64,000 nt of DNA from Bacillota bacterium. GTDB taxonomy: Bacteria; Bacillota; Clostridia; Tissierellales; Gottschalkiaceae. Made by a program: the position numbers and the translations under genes. Under the pieces are notes generated by a model that saw only the letters and a program-made list of their open reading frames with translations, had not been told where the DNA came from and searched no databases. Shown piece after piece: positions 25,017 through 34,511 of the stretch. The stretch spans positions 1 to 64,000 of the forward strand of contig JAEZUY010000020.1 in NCBI GenBank assembly GCA_023420895.1, in the 5' to 3' direction. Numbering within the stretch: the stretch's first letter is position 1; the number at the start of each line of letters is the position of its first letter.

Positions 25017-26720
25017 TTATTTCTTCTTTAATTTCTCAGAAAGAGCAATCATATCTTCTGCATGCTTCTTAGTGCTTTCAGTAACGCTTACTCCTCCTGT
25101 GAGCCTTGAGAGCTCATCTATTCTCTCTTCACGCGAAAGTTCTGAAATTTCCGCTGTAGTAACACCGTCTTTTATATCCTTGTTTATCAGGAAGTGGTGA
25201 TCAGCCATAGCGGCTATCTGAGGAAGATGCGTTATGCATATAATCTGATTTTTCTCCGAAACTCTCAGAATCTTCTCTCCCACAAGCTGTGCGGTTCTCC
25301 CGCTTATTCCTGTATCAATTTCATCAAATATCAATGTGGATATATCGTCTTTTTCATTGATAATGTTTTTAAATGCAAGCATTATTCTGGAAATCTCTCC
25401 GCCTGAAGCGACTTTTGAAATCGGCTTCAGAGGCTGGCCTATATTTGCTGAAATCATGAATTCGATATCGTCTATACCCGTTTCATTCGGTTTTTCTTTT
25501 CTCTTCATTCTGACTTCAAATTCTGAATCTTTCATATTGAGTTCTCTGAGTTCTTTTTCCATCTTCTCTTTCAGTTCTGAAGAGACTCTTCTTCTCTCCT
25601 TTGAAAGAATTTCAGATTTTTCCATTATTATTTTCTCAGCTTCTGAAATTTCCTTTTTCAGCTCTTCAATTTCTCTGTCTATATTTTCAAGCTCACGAAG
25701 CTCTCTTTCTATCTTCTCTCTGTACGAATCAATCTCTTCTACAGTATTCCCGTACTTTCTCTTGAGACTGTTGATCGTATCTATCCTTGACGATATATTG
25801 AAGAGCTCCTCTTCAGAAAAATCCATAGAATCGCCGTATAGAATTATATCTCTGTTTATATCCTGAAGGCTGTAATATGCACTCAGAATAGTCTCTGAAA
25901 ATTCACCGAGCTTTTTATCCGCATCAGAAAGCGAATAAAGCTCATTTCCTATTGAGTAGAGATTAGAAAGCGCGCCTTCGCTGTATCCGTCTCCGTCAAG
26001 AGCTGAAGTGCATTTGAAAAGAACTCTCTTTATCTCGTCCGACTTTTCGAGCATTCTGTATTTTTCTATAAGCTCTTCGTCTTCTCCCTCTTTCAGTTCT
26101 GCAGAATCTATCTCATTTATCTGATATTTCAGAAGTTCTATCTCTCTTTCCTTCTTCATATCGTCGATATCAAGATCTGAAAGTCTTTTTCTGAGATTTG
26201 AAATTTTTACGGCTTCCTCTTTAATTTCTCCTTTGAGTTCTATAAACTCATCATCTATCATCATATCCAGGATTCTGAGCTGCTCTTCTTTTCTCAGCAG
26301 TTTCTGATTCTCATTCTGTCCCTGAATATCCAGCAGATGAGGAACTACGGATTTGAGAACTGAGAGATTTGAAATTCTTCCGTTAACTCTGGATATATTT
26401 CTTCCGTTCGAGTGTATTTCTCTCGACACTATGAGCAGATTGTCAGATTCTATCTTTATTCCGAATTTTTCTAAGATTTCTGAAATTCTGCCGCTTTTAT
26501 TTTTTTCGGGCAGCTGAAAGGAACCCTCTATAAGAGCCGACTCTTTTCCGTATCTTATAAGAGATTTGTCGGCTCTGCTTCCAAGAAGAAGGTTTATAGC
26601 ATCTATAACTATAGATTTTCCGGTTCCTGTTTCTCCCGTTATTATATTGAGTCCTTCTGAGAATTTGACATTCATATTCTCTATTATTGCGAAATTCTCA
26701 ACTAGGAGTTCCATTATCAT
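25017..26720 (-). CDS. recN: DNA repair protein RecN
   Basis: SMC-like ATPase acting early at DNA double-strand breaks. Walker A GETGTGKSIVIDAI near residue 32, long central coiled coils (about 150-360), signature region SKVASGGEISRIMLA and Walker B LIFDEIDTGISG are present. Length 567 is normal. It stands between argR and spo0A as in most Clostridia. The second in-frame Met (MELLVENF) fits homologues about as well as the first. Confidence 0.95.
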   Translation of the reverse strand: MIMELLVENFAIIENMNVKFSEGLNIITGETGTGKSIVIDAINLLLGSRADKSLIRYGKESALIEGSFQLPEKNKSGRISEILEKFGIKIESDNLLIVSREIHSNGRNISRVNGRISNLSVLKSVVPHLLDIQGQNENQKLLRKEEQLRILDMMIDDEFIELKGEIKEEAVKISNLRKRLSDLDIDDMKKEREIELLKYQINEIDSAELKEGEDEELIEKYRMLEKSDEIKRVLFKCTSALDGDGYSEGALSNLYSIGNELYSLSDADKKLGEFSETILSAYYSLQDINRDIILYGDSMDFSEEELFNISSRIDTINSLKRKYGNTVEEIDSYREKIERELRELENIDREIEELKKEISEAEKIIMEKSEILSKERRRVSSELKEKMEKELRELNMKDSEFEVRMKRKEKPNETGIDDIEFMISANIGQPLKPISKVASGGEISRIMLAFKNIINEKDDISTLIFDEIDTGISGRTAQLVGEKILRVSEKNQIICITHLPQIAAMADHHFLINKDIKDGVTTAEISELSREERIDELSRLTGGVSVTESTKKHAEDMIALSEKLKKK

Positions 26721-26758
26721 ATTATCAGCATTCCTTTACCTTAGTTATACTGTGATTT

Positions 26759-27211
26759 TTACGACAGGAGATCTCTGAATTTATCAGCTATTTCATCTAT
26801 ATTCGCAAAATCGCTCACAGCTACGAATATAGTGTCGTCCCCTGCGATACTCCCCATAATTCCTTCTGTAACTATATTGTCTACAGCTGAAGCGCATATT
26901 TGAGCCGCTCCAGGTATTGTCTTTATTATCAGCATCTGTCCTGCAGTGTTTACAGAAAGCAGCGAGTTCTTGAGTATTTTTATAAGTCTGTCTGCTGTTC
27001 CTTCGTTGTTGCTGTCCATAACAGCATACTTGTATTTTCCATGCTTCGTTGCAACTTTAACCAGCTGAAGCTCTCTTATATCTCTTGAAACAGTGGCCTG
27101 AGTTACCTTAGTCCCTGTTCTCTGCAGGCATTCTGCAAGTTCTTCCTGAGTCTCTATTTCGTGAGTTTCTATTAATTCAAGTATTTTTGATTGTCTCGCG
27201 TATTTTCTCAT
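26759..27211 (-). CDS. argR: Arginine repressor
   Basis: Hexameric arginine-responsive DNA-binding regulator. The N-terminal winged helix reads RKYARQSKILELIE and VTQATVSRDIRELQLVK; the C-terminal oligomerisation and arginine-binding domain includes IPGAAQICASAVD and GSIAGDDTIFVAV. Length 150 fits. No arginine genes lie nearby; its place between recN and tlyA is conserved in Clostridia. Confidence 0.95.
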   Translation of the reverse strand: MRKYARQSKILELIETHEIETQEELAECLQRTGTKVTQATVSRDIRELQLVKVATKHGKYKYAVMDSNNEGTADRLIKILKNSLLSVNTAGQMLIIKTIPGAAQICASAVDNIVTEGIMGSIAGDDTIFVAVSDFANIDEIADKFRDLLS

Positions 27212-27301
27212 TTTTATCTCTCCCTACTTAAAAGATATAGTATTTAATATACTTTCAGCATTCGTCCTCTAAATGCACATTACAGGCATCCTGCTTATTT
27301 T

Positions 27302-28105
27302 TTATAAATTTTTGTGAGAATTCTCCACTACTTTCTGAAGCAGCTCTTCTATGTCGAGCGACTGCTCTTCTGTCTTCTTCATGTATGCAAGATATTCTAT
27401 ATTGCCTTCTGCTCCCTTTACTGGAGAATAAGTCAGGTTGTGGAAATAAAGACCTATTTCCTTAGAGAACTCATAAATTTCCTGCACTACCTGCTTGTGA
27501 TCTTCTATATCTCTTACTACTCCTTTTTTTCCTACCCTGTCTTTCCCGACTTCGAACTGAGGCTTTATAAGAGCAACAATCTCGCAGTCTTCAGTAGTCA
27601 GTTCTTTGACTACAGGCAGAACAAGTTTCAGAGATATAAACGACACATCTATGCTTACAAAGTCAGCAAGAACTCCTATATCATCGAATTTGACATGTCT
27701 TATATTCGTTCTGTCCATAGGAACGACTCTCTCATCGCTCCTTATTTTCCAGTCAAGCTGACCGTATCCTACATCTATTGCGAAGATTTTTTCTGCTTCG
27801 TTCTGAAGCATGCAGTCACTGAACCCTCCGGTAGAAGCTCCTATATCGAGAGCCGTCTTTCCTTTAAGCTCGAGTCCGAAATCCTCTATGGCCTTTTCAA
27901 GCTTGAGTCCTCCTCTGCTTACATAAGGAAGAGGGTTTCCTTTTATTCTTATCTCTTTTGAGGTGTCGACTTTCGTTCCAGGTTTGTCTACAACTTCATT
28001 ATCAACAAGAACGGAACCTGCCATTATCATTCTCTTCGCTTTCTCTCTGCTGCCGATGAATCCTTTTTCAACCAGCAGAACATCTATTCTCTCTTTTTTC
28101 TTCAT
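27302..28105 (-). CDS. tlyA: TlyA-family rRNA 2'-O-methyltransferase
   Basis: Predicted S-adenosylmethionine-dependent methyltransferase for ribose 2'-O sites in rRNA. An S4 RNA-binding domain (about 1-60; RIDVLLVEKGFIGSREKAKR) is followed by an FtsJ-like domain with the SAM loop ALDIGASTGGFSDCML and catalytic K-D-K-E type residues. Length 267 is normal. It follows dxs by 35 bases in the usual order. nadK, commonly next in Clostridia, is not found before argR. Confidence 0.92.
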   Translation of the reverse strand: MKKKERIDVLLVEKGFIGSREKAKRMIMAGSVLVDNEVVDKPGTKVDTSKEIRIKGNPLPYVSRGGLKLEKAIEDFGLELKGKTALDIGASTGGFSDCMLQNEAEKIFAIDVGYGQLDWKIRSDERVVPMDRTNIRHVKFDDIGVLADFVSIDVSFISLKLVLPVVKELTTEDCEIVALIKPQFEVGKDRVGKKGVVRDIEDHKQVVQEIYEFSKEIGLYFHNLTYSPVKGAEGNIEYLAYMKKTEEQSLDIEELLQKVVENSHKNL

Positions 28106-28140
28106 TATTTAATCACCTAATTTTAAATCAAATCAGATTT

Positions 28141-29997
28141 CTATATTTCAAGGACAGCTTTTGCTATTCCCTCTGCATCTATTTCAAGCATCTTATAGAG
28201 GTCGTCCGCTCCTCCGTGCTCTATAAACTTATCGGGAATTCCTATATTCTTTATTCTGCCCTGGTATCCCATCTTTATCAGCTCTTCATCTACTATAGAG
28301 CCGAATCCGCCCATAACGGCATTGTCCTCAACCGTTATAACGGCTCTGTGGCTCTCTGAAATTTCTTTTAAGATTTCTCTGTCCACAGGTTTAACAAATC
28401 TCGCATTCACGAGTGTGAAGTCTTTTCCGTCCTCTTTCAGCATATTGAGGGCTCTTCTGGCGACTTCTGTCATTCTTCCTATTGCAATCACTGCCACATC
28501 TTTACCTTTATTTATATATTCGGCTTTTCCAAGTTCAATCTCTTTGAAGTTCTCAGATCCGAAACAGTCAGTGCATAATCCTCTGCTGTATCTTATCACG
28601 AGCGGTCTGTCGAAATCCGCTGCAAACTCTATCATTTTCTTGAACTCAGTCTTGTCTTTAGGCGCCATTATATTAATATTCGGAATATGAGAAAGATAGG
28701 AAAAATCGAATACTCCGTGATGAGTTTCTCCGTCATTTCCCACGAGACCCCCTCTGTCTATTGCGAAAGTGACAGGAAGGTTCTGTATGCATACGTCATG
28801 AAGAATCTGATCGTATGCTCTCTGAAGGAAAGTTGAATAAACTGCAAAGAAAGGCTTCATCCCGTTTACAGCCATTCCGGCAGCCAGAGTCACTCCATGC
28901 TGCTCTGCTATGCCGACATCAAAGTATCTTTCAGGAAATTTGGCCTTGAACTTGTCAAGCCCAGTTCCGGAAGGCATAGCCGCAGTTATTGCGAGTATAT
29001 TTTCCTTTTCGCCTGCAATTTCAGTAAGAGTCTCTCCTAAAACGTCTGAATAAGTTTTTTCAGATGATTTTGAAAGCCCCTCTCCCGTCTTAATATCGAA
29101 CTTTCCAACACCGTGAAAAGCCTCAGGGTTGTCTTCAGCAGGCTTATATCCTTTTCCTTTTTTAGTGAGAACGTGAATAAGCACAGGCTCATTCATTCTC
29201 TTTGTCGCTTCAAAAACTTCTATAAGTTCTTTCAGATTGTGACCGTCTACAGGTCCTATATATTTAAAGCCGATTTCTTCAAAAAGAATTCCGCTTAAAA
29301 ACATGTATTTCATACCGTCTTTCAGTCTTTTTGTTCTCTTGACCATCGTTTCTCCGCCAGGAAATTTAGTCAGAAGCTCTTCTATATCTTCCTTCGCCTT
29401 TGAATATCCTGCTTCTGTTCTCAGTCTGTAAAGATATCTGGAAAGCCCTCCGACATTTTCAGATATCGACATATCGTTATCGTTCAAAACGACAGTCAGG
29501 TCAGTTCCTTTATCCCCGGCATGGTTCAGAGCTTCGAAGGCCATTCCGGCAGTCATGGCTCCGTCTCCTATTACGGGAATAACCTTATACTTTTCTCCTT
29601 TTACATCTCTCGCCATAGCTATGCCGAGTCCTGCCGATATAGACGTTGAACTGTGTCCAGTTTCAAAAGTGTCGTGAATGCTCTCAGCTCTTTTAGGAAA
29701 TCCGCTCATTCCTCCGAACTGTCTGAGATTTTTAAATCCGTCTTTTCTTCCTGTCAGTATCTTGTGAACATAAGACTGATGTCCGACGTCCCAGATAATC
29801 TTGTCGTATCCGCTGGAAAACACTTTGTGAAGCGCAAGTGTAAGCTCTACTACTCCTAGATTAGAAGCTAGATGCCCGCCTGTCTTCGACAAGCTCTCTA
29901 TAAGAAATTCTCTGATTTCTCCAGCAAATCTATTCATTTCGTCAATATTCATTTTTCTAAGATCGTTCAGATCAGTATAAGTATCTAAATACTTCAT
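28141..29997 (-). CDS. dxs: 1-deoxy-D-xylulose-5-phosphate synthase
   Basis: Condenses pyruvate and glyceraldehyde 3-phosphate, the first step of the MEP isoprenoid pathway and a source of thiamine and pyridoxal precursors. Thiamine-diphosphate binding is shown by GDGAMTAGMAFEALNHAG and NDNDMSIS; the catalytic and transketolase regions appear in FETGHSSTSISAGLG and DVGIAEQHGVTLAAGMA. The 618 residues are full length. Upstream ispA makes the polyprenyl diphosphate. Confidence 0.96.
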   Translation of the reverse strand: MKYLDTYTDLNDLRKMNIDEMNRFAGEIREFLIESLSKTGGHLASNLGVVELTLALHKVFSSGYDKIIWDVGHQSYVHKILTGRKDGFKNLRQFGGMSGFPKRAESIHDTFETGHSSTSISAGLGIAMARDVKGEKYKVIPVIGDGAMTAGMAFEALNHAGDKGTDLTVVLNDNDMSISENVGGLSRYLYRLRTEAGYSKAKEDIEELLTKFPGGETMVKRTKRLKDGMKYMFLSGILFEEIGFKYIGPVDGHNLKELIEVFEATKRMNEPVLIHVLTKKGKGYKPAEDNPEAFHGVGKFDIKTGEGLSKSSEKTYSDVLGETLTEIAGEKENILAITAAMPSGTGLDKFKAKFPERYFDVGIAEQHGVTLAAGMAVNGMKPFFAVYSTFLQRAYDQILHDVCIQNLPVTFAIDRGGLVGNDGETHHGVFDFSYLSHIPNINIMAPKDKTEFKKMIEFAADFDRPLVIRYSRGLCTDCFGSENFKEIELGKAEYINKGKDVAVIAIGRMTEVARRALNMLKEDGKDFTLVNARFVKPVDREILKEISESHRAVITVEDNAVMGGFGSIVDEELIKMGYQGRIKNIGIPDKFIEHGGADDLYKMLEIDAEGIAKAVLEI

Positions 29998-30020
29998 AAC
30001 CTCAACTCCAATTATTAAGA

Positions 30021-30914
30021 CTAGCTCTCCCTAGTTAGCGAATAGTCTACAAGCTCTCTGAAGAAGCTCATATCTCCGCCTATTTTATCCAGGCATCTGT
30101 ATGCTTCTTCGGCAAGCTTCTCTGCTCTTGCCTGAGATTCCTGAAGACCGTAGAGACTCACATAAGTCAGCTTGTTGTTTCTCTCATCTATTCCGGCTGT
30201 CTTTCCGAGTTTCTCGCTCTCTCCTATTTTGTCAAGTATGTCGTCCCTTATCTGGAACAGAATTCCTATAGCTCTTCCGAACTTCTCAACAGCCTCCACT
30301 TCGCTTTTCTGCGCTCCTCCGATTATAGCGCCAGAAACGAGACTCGCCTCTATGAGTTTCGAAGTCTTGTTTATATGGATATATTCAAGGAGTTCTCCGT
30401 CGAGCTCAATTCTTTCCTCATCAGGTCTTTCAGACATAACGTCTACGACCTGGCCTCCTATCATTCCTTCTATTCCAGCAGCCTTTGCAAGATACATAGA
30501 CGCTCTCATATATCTGTCTCTCATCTGATAGTCAGATTCAAAGCAGTTCTGAAGCATAGTCTCATAAGCCATGTTCAGAAGTCCGTCTCCTGCAAGAATA
30601 GCTATGTCTTCTTTAAAAACTTTGTGATTAGTAGGCTTTCCCCTTCTGTAATCATCATTGTCCATAGCTGGAAGATCATCGTGTATAAGAGAATAAGTAT
30701 GAATCATCTCTATTGCCGATGCAAAATCCATGACTTTTCTCCAGCTTTTTCTGCTGAAGCGCTCATACATCTTCATGCATAATACTGGACGTATTCTCTT
30801 GCCTCCAGCCATAATACTGTACTCTATTGATTCATATATTCTCTTCTGGGGGCAGTCTTTAATTTTCACTTTTTCCTGTAAATATTCTTCAAAAGCTCTT
30901 CTTATATCTTCCAA
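30021..30914 (-). CDS. ispA: Polyprenyl (farnesyl-type) diphosphate synthase
   Basis: Chain-elongating prenyl synthase, 297 residues, likely making farnesyl or geranylgeranyl diphosphate. First aspartate-rich motif is HDDLPAMDND, second is QIRDDILD, and GGKRIRPVL is the substrate-binding Lys/Arg region. It lies between xseB and dxs, its classical neighbours. Chain length cannot be set from sequence alone. Confidence 0.94.
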   Translation of the reverse strand: MEDIRRAFEEYLQEKVKIKDCPQKRIYESIEYSIMAGGKRIRPVLCMKMYERFSRKSWRKVMDFASAIEMIHTYSLIHDDLPAMDNDDYRRGKPTNHKVFKEDIAILAGDGLLNMAYETMLQNCFESDYQMRDRYMRASMYLAKAAGIEGMIGGQVVDVMSERPDEERIELDGELLEYIHINKTSKLIEASLVSGAIIGGAQKSEVEAVEKFGRAIGILFQIRDDILDKIGESEKLGKTAGIDERNNKLTYVSLYGLQESQARAEKLAEEAYRCLDKIGGDMSFFRELVDYSLTRES

Positions 30915-30941
30915 ATCTTTGCCTCCCTGTAAGTTTTTTCT

Positions 30942-31163
30942 CTATTCTGTAAAATCTTCTTCAAGATCCACTTCTTCATCATCTATAACAGCCGTAATTC
31001 TGCCTTTCATCTCTTCAAGATATTTAAGACATTTTCTGTACGACTTAACACCGGATTCATACGCTTTCAGCGATTCATCTAAAGATGTGTCCGGTTTTTC
31101 TATCTTTCTGACAAAGTCTTCGAGTTTTTCAAGCTCTTTGTCAAAATCAAAATTCTTTTCCAC
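30942..31163 (-). CDS. xseB: Exodeoxyribonuclease VII small subunit
   Basis: A 73-residue helical subunit of exonuclease VII. The family pattern is clear: FDKELEKLEDFVRKIE then LDESLKAYESGVKSYRKC. It is placed 4 bases after xseA and before ispA, as usual. Confidence 0.93.
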   Translation of the reverse strand: MEKNFDFDKELEKLEDFVRKIEKPDTSLDESLKAYESGVKSYRKCLKYLEEMKGRITAVIDDEEVDLEEDFTE

Positions 31164-31167
31164 AGTA

Positions 31168-32379
31168 TCACCTGCTCTTTCCGGATATTTTTTCTTTGAT
31201 TTTCGCTTCCGCAGCTCCTTCTGAGAAGAGAATAGTCACATTCTCCCCTTCTGAAACCTCATCCGCAGAAGAAATTACGTCTTTATCCGCATTTTCAACT
31301 ATAGAATAGCCTCTTGCAAGTGTCTTGAGAGGACTGAGCGCCTCAAGTTCGGCAGCCGCTTTTCTCAGCTGATTCTCTTTCTGATATATTCTGTCTTCAA
31401 AAGCCCGTTTTAAATCTCTGAAACGGTTTTCAAGCCTGTCTTCAGAATTCTGAAGCTTCATCTCAGGACTCGAAGCTTTAAGGCTGAGCATAGCATTTTC
31501 AAGTCTTGAAGCTCTGTTATCCAGTTTCATTTCCACAGACAGCTTCATTGCTTCATGCATATTCTCAAGAACCGTATATATGTCTCCGAGTCTCATCACG
31601 GCTATCTCTGCCGCTGTAGAAGGAGTAGACGCTCTTCTGTCTGAAACAAAATCGGCTATTGTGAAATCAGTCTCATGACCGACTGCTGAAATCACAGGAG
31701 TTTCAGCACTGAATATGGCTCTGGCCACTTTTTCAGAGTTGAATGCCATGAGGTCCTCAATTGAACCTCCTCCTCTTCCTACAATCATCAGGTCGGGTTT
31801 TCTCATATCAAGCTTTCTTACTGCTTCCGATATTGAGTCTTCTGCTCCGCTTCCCTGTACTAAGGCCGGCGCTATTATTATATCGGTGAGAATATTTCTC
31901 CTCCTGATATTGGTCACGAGGTCTCTTACAGCGGCTCCTGTAAGCGATGTCACTATTCCCACAGTTTTAGGATTCATCGGAATCGGCTTCTTGAAAGAAT
32001 CATCGAAAAGCCCTTCTTCTGAAAGCTTCTTCTTAAGTCTTTCAAACTCTTCGTACAGCTTGCCTTTTCCGGTCTCCCTGACATTTTTTATAACTATCTG
32101 GCACGTTCCGTCTCTCTTGTAGAAATCTATATATCCTGAAGCCGTTATATTCATTCCGTCTTCTATAATAAAATCTATATCTGGCACATACTGTGCGAAT
32201 ATTATTCCTTTAATTCTGCTTTTATCATCTTTAAGGCTGAGATAAACATGACCGTTTGAATGGTATTTGCAGTTTGAAACCTCTCCTTCTATACTTATAT
32301 TGTAAAGAAGCACATCGTTGTTTATTACTCTTGAGATGTAATTGTTTACTTCTGAAACTTTAAGAGGTTTTAATTCCAT
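31168..32379 (-). CDS. xseA: Exodeoxyribonuclease VII large subunit
   Basis: Catalytic subunit that degrades single-stranded DNA to short acid-soluble pieces. It has an N-terminal OB fold (about 1-95, SNCKYHSNGHVYLSLKD), a catalytic domain with GTCQI, VGIVTSLTGAAVRD, VGRGGGSIEDLMAFN and AVGHETDFTIADFVSDRRAS, and a coiled C-terminal region. Length 403 fits. The start overlaps the nusB stop by one base. Confidence 0.95.
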   Translation of the reverse strand: MELKPLKVSEVNNYISRVINNDVLLYNISIEGEVSNCKYHSNGHVYLSLKDDKSRIKGIIFAQYVPDIDFIIEDGMNITASGYIDFYKRDGTCQIVIKNVRETGKGKLYEEFERLKKKLSEEGLFDDSFKKPIPMNPKTVGIVTSLTGAAVRDLVTNIRRRNILTDIIIAPALVQGSGAEDSISEAVRKLDMRKPDLMIVGRGGGSIEDLMAFNSEKVARAIFSAETPVISAVGHETDFTIADFVSDRRASTPSTAAEIAVMRLGDIYTVLENMHEAMKLSVEMKLDNRASRLENAMLSLKASSPEMKLQNSEDRLENRFRDLKRAFEDRIYQKENQLRKAAAELEALSPLKTLARGYSIVENADKDVISSADEVSEGENVTILFSEGAAEAKIKEKISGKSR

Positions 32380-32816
32380 CAGTTGATTCCCAGTCCTCTC
32401 ACTATTCCTCCGAGTATTCCGTTTATGAATTTGCTTGAATCTGCAGAACCGAATTTCTTAGCCAGTCTCACAGCTTCATTTATCGAAACCTGATGAGGTA
32501 TATCTTCTATATAAAGTATTTCATAAACTGCTATCCTCATTATTGAAAGGTCTATTTTAGAAATTCTGCTCAGTTTCCATGATTTAGTATTTGCGTCTAT
32601 TAAAGAATCTATTTCTTCCAGGTTTTCTTTAACTCCCGATATAACAGAATTTATATAGTCGAAGTCCTTTCCTTCAACAGAATCTCCGTCTTCTTCTGCC
32701 TGTCTTGCAAATTCAGAATCTTCATCAACAGCCTCTATCTCGCCATCCCAGTCTTTATTCATATCAAGGCTATAAATATACTTCATAGCCGTCTCTCTTG
32801 CTGCAGTTCTGCTCAA
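32379..32816 (-). CDS. nusB: Transcription antitermination factor NusB
   Basis: RNA-binding component of the antitermination complex for rRNA operons. It begins SRTAARETAMKYIYSLDM and ends with the usual VSINEAVRLAKKFGSADSSK and FINGILGGI. Length 145. An acidic insertion (about 25-45) is slightly longer than in E. coli. Upstream of xseA, one-base overlap. Confidence 0.95.
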   Translation of the reverse strand: MSRTAARETAMKYIYSLDMNKDWDGEIEAVDEDSEFARQAEEDGDSVEGKDFDYINSVISGVKENLEEIDSLIDANTKSWKLSRISKIDLSIMRIAVYEILYIEDIPHQVSINEAVRLAKKFGSADSSKFINGILGGIVRGLGIN

Positions 32817-32829
32817 CAGCCATACCCCC

Positions 32830-33360
32830 TTATCTCACAGCTCTAGGCGTTCCTGCCGAAAATCTGGTAATCTCCATATTCACCTTTTCAACATTCATAC
32901 CTGTGGAGTTTTCTACAGTTTCTATAACAGACTTCTGTATCTCCTCCGTCATAGTCGGAATATTCACATCCGGAGTCGCCGCTCCGTTAACTGTTAAAAC
33001 TATTCCGGCTTCATTGAACTTAACATCTACTTTCTGATCTCTGATTCCGTTAAATCTTGAAACTGCGCTCTCTGCAATTCCTCTTACGGCTTCATCAGAT
33101 ATTCTCAGATCTCCTCCCTGCATAGGAGAAATAATCTCTTTAATTCTCTTCTTTCCGCCTGAAAAAAGAATCGGTTTCACAGTGATTAGGAAAATTACAA
33201 CTCCGACAACAGCTATATAATAGTTTCCGTTTATATTGTCTGCAATGCGCTCCAGATCTTCATCTGAAACTACGCCGAACGGAATAACTATTAAAGCTAT
33301 TGAAAGAATCATAAGCGCCAGATCAGAAATATAAAGTATTGCTCTGTCGATTAACTTCAT
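32830..33360 (-). CDS. amaP: Alkaline shock response membrane anchor AmaP
   Basis: Membrane partner of Asp23-type proteins. Two N-terminal helices (about 8-28 and 48-67; LALMILSIALIVIPFGVV and YYIAVVGVVIFLITV) are followed by a soluble domain ending in VEKVNMEITRFSAG. 176 residues. The Asp23 family gene is 15 bases upstream, which supports the assignment. Role in envelope stress inferred from the family. Confidence 0.85.
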   Translation of the reverse strand: MKLIDRAILYISDLALMILSIALIVIPFGVVSDEDLERIADNINGNYYIAVVGVVIFLITVKPILFSGGKKRIKEIISPMQGGDLRISDEAVRGIAESAVSRFNGIRDQKVDVKFNEAGIVLTVNGAATPDVNIPTMTEEIQKSVIETVENSTGMNVEKVNMEITRFSAGTPRAVR

Positions 33361-33374
33361 ATCTTATTCAGCTC

Positions 33375-33746
33375 CTAATATTCGTCATCCCTGCTGCTTT
33401 TTTCAGTTGCAACGCCCTGAACATGCACATTCACTTCTCTTACGTCAAGGCCTGTCATAGATTCTACTTCTCTTTTAACTTTTTCCTGCATATCTGTGCA
33501 GATACCAGGTATTTTAGTTCCATAATCAACTATTATGAAAAGATCTATATTAGTTTCTCTTTCTCCAACTTCAACTTTAACACCTTTAGAGAGATTTTTT
33601 CTTCCGAGCATCTCTCCAAGACCTCCGACGATTCCGCCGCTCATTCCGGCAACGCCATCTATATCTACTGCAGTTATTCCTGCGATAGTTGCGACAACTT
33701 CATCGGCAATCGTAATGCTTCCGTAATTTGAAATTGAATTGTCCAT
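33375..33746 (-). CDS. Asp23/Gls24 family envelope stress protein
   Basis: 123-residue protein of the Asp23 family. YGSITIADEVVATIAGITA and DVREVNVHVQGVA are typical, and the glycine-rich GVAGMSGGIVGGLGEML loop is also usual. It should bind the AmaP membrane anchor encoded next. RBS AGGAGG. Efp lies upstream across a terminator. Confidence 0.9.
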   Translation of the reverse strand: MDNSISNYGSITIADEVVATIAGITAVDIDGVAGMSGGIVGGLGEMLGRKNLSKGVKVEVGERETNIDLFIIVDYGTKIPGICTDMQEKVKREVESMTGLDVREVNVHVQGVATEKSSRDDEY

Positions 33747-33778
33747 TATAACTCCTCCTTGTCTATAAGGTAAAGTAA

Positions 33779-33805
33779 AAGCCTATACTTTAAAAGTATA
33801 AGCTT
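33779..33805 (-). terminator. Terminator after efp
   Basis: Arms aagcctatactt and aagtataagctt pair with one wobble; short T-rich tail on the minus strand. Confidence 0.65.
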
Positions 33806-33836
33806 ATTACTTTTAATCCGATTTATATATTAGGTA

Positions 33837-34394
33837 CTATACTCTTGAAAGATATTCGTTTGTTCTAGTATCCACTTTTATAACATCGCCTATATTAATG
33901 AACAGCGGTACAAGCACTGTAGCTCCTGTTTCAAGAGTTGCAGGCTTAGTTGCTCCTGTAGCAGTGTTTCCTTTTGCTCCAGGTTCTGTCTGAGTAACTT
34001 CAAGTTCTACGAAGTTAGGCGCCTGAACATCGAAAGCGCTTCCTTTATAGAATCTGATTACTGCTGTGTCATTTTCTTTAAGATACATTATAGCGTCCTC
34101 AACTTGTGAGTGCTCTAGAGGTATCTGTTCGTAAGTTTCATTATCCATGAAATAATAAAGCTGTCCATCATTATATAAGTACTGCATTTCTTTAGTCTCT
34201 ATATGAGCTTTAGGATATCTGTCACTAGGGTTGAAAGAAACCTCCTTAGTTGTTCCTGTTATTATGTTTTTTATCTTTGTTCTAACGAATGCAGCCCCTT
34301 TACCAGGTTTTACGTGTTGGAAATCAACTACCTGATATATATCTCCATCCATTTCAAAAGTTATACCTTTTCTAAAATCTCCTGCTGAAATCAT
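33837..34394 (-). CDS. efp: Elongation factor P
   Basis: Relieves ribosome stalling at polyproline stretches. Three beta-barrel domains are expected in 185 residues; the N-terminal domain reads MISAGDFRKGITFEMDG, the tip is VKPGKGAAFVRTK with the modifiable lysine near residue 32, and the C-terminal signature region is GATVLVPLFINIGDVIKVDT. The ATG at 34394 follows GGAGG by 7 bases; an upstream TTG overlaps that site. No recognised EF-P modifying gene in this window. Confidence 0.96.
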   Translation of the reverse strand: MISAGDFRKGITFEMDGDIYQVVDFQHVKPGKGAAFVRTKIKNIITGTTKEVSFNPSDRYPKAHIETKEMQYLYNDGQLYYFMDNETYEQIPLEHSQVEDAIMYLKENDTAVIRFYKGSAFDVQAPNFVELEVTQTEPGAKGNTATGATKPATLETGATVLVPLFINIGDVIKVDTRTNEYLSRV

Positions 34395-34467
34395 TGCATT
34401 TCCTCCAATCAATTAAGCATTTCTATATATTATAATAACATAAATAGACTTAAATATTAACTACTTT

Positions 34468-34497
34468 TTTATAATTATAAGAAAATTCTTTAGTCAA
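34468..34497 (-). promoter_or_regulatory. Probable promoter of efp
   Basis: On the minus strand TTGACT (34497-34492), 18 bases, TATAAA (34473-34468), with TATAAT also inside the spacer. About 75 bases before the start. Confidence 0.55.
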
Positions 34498-34511
34498 TTA
34501 ATAATAATCAT

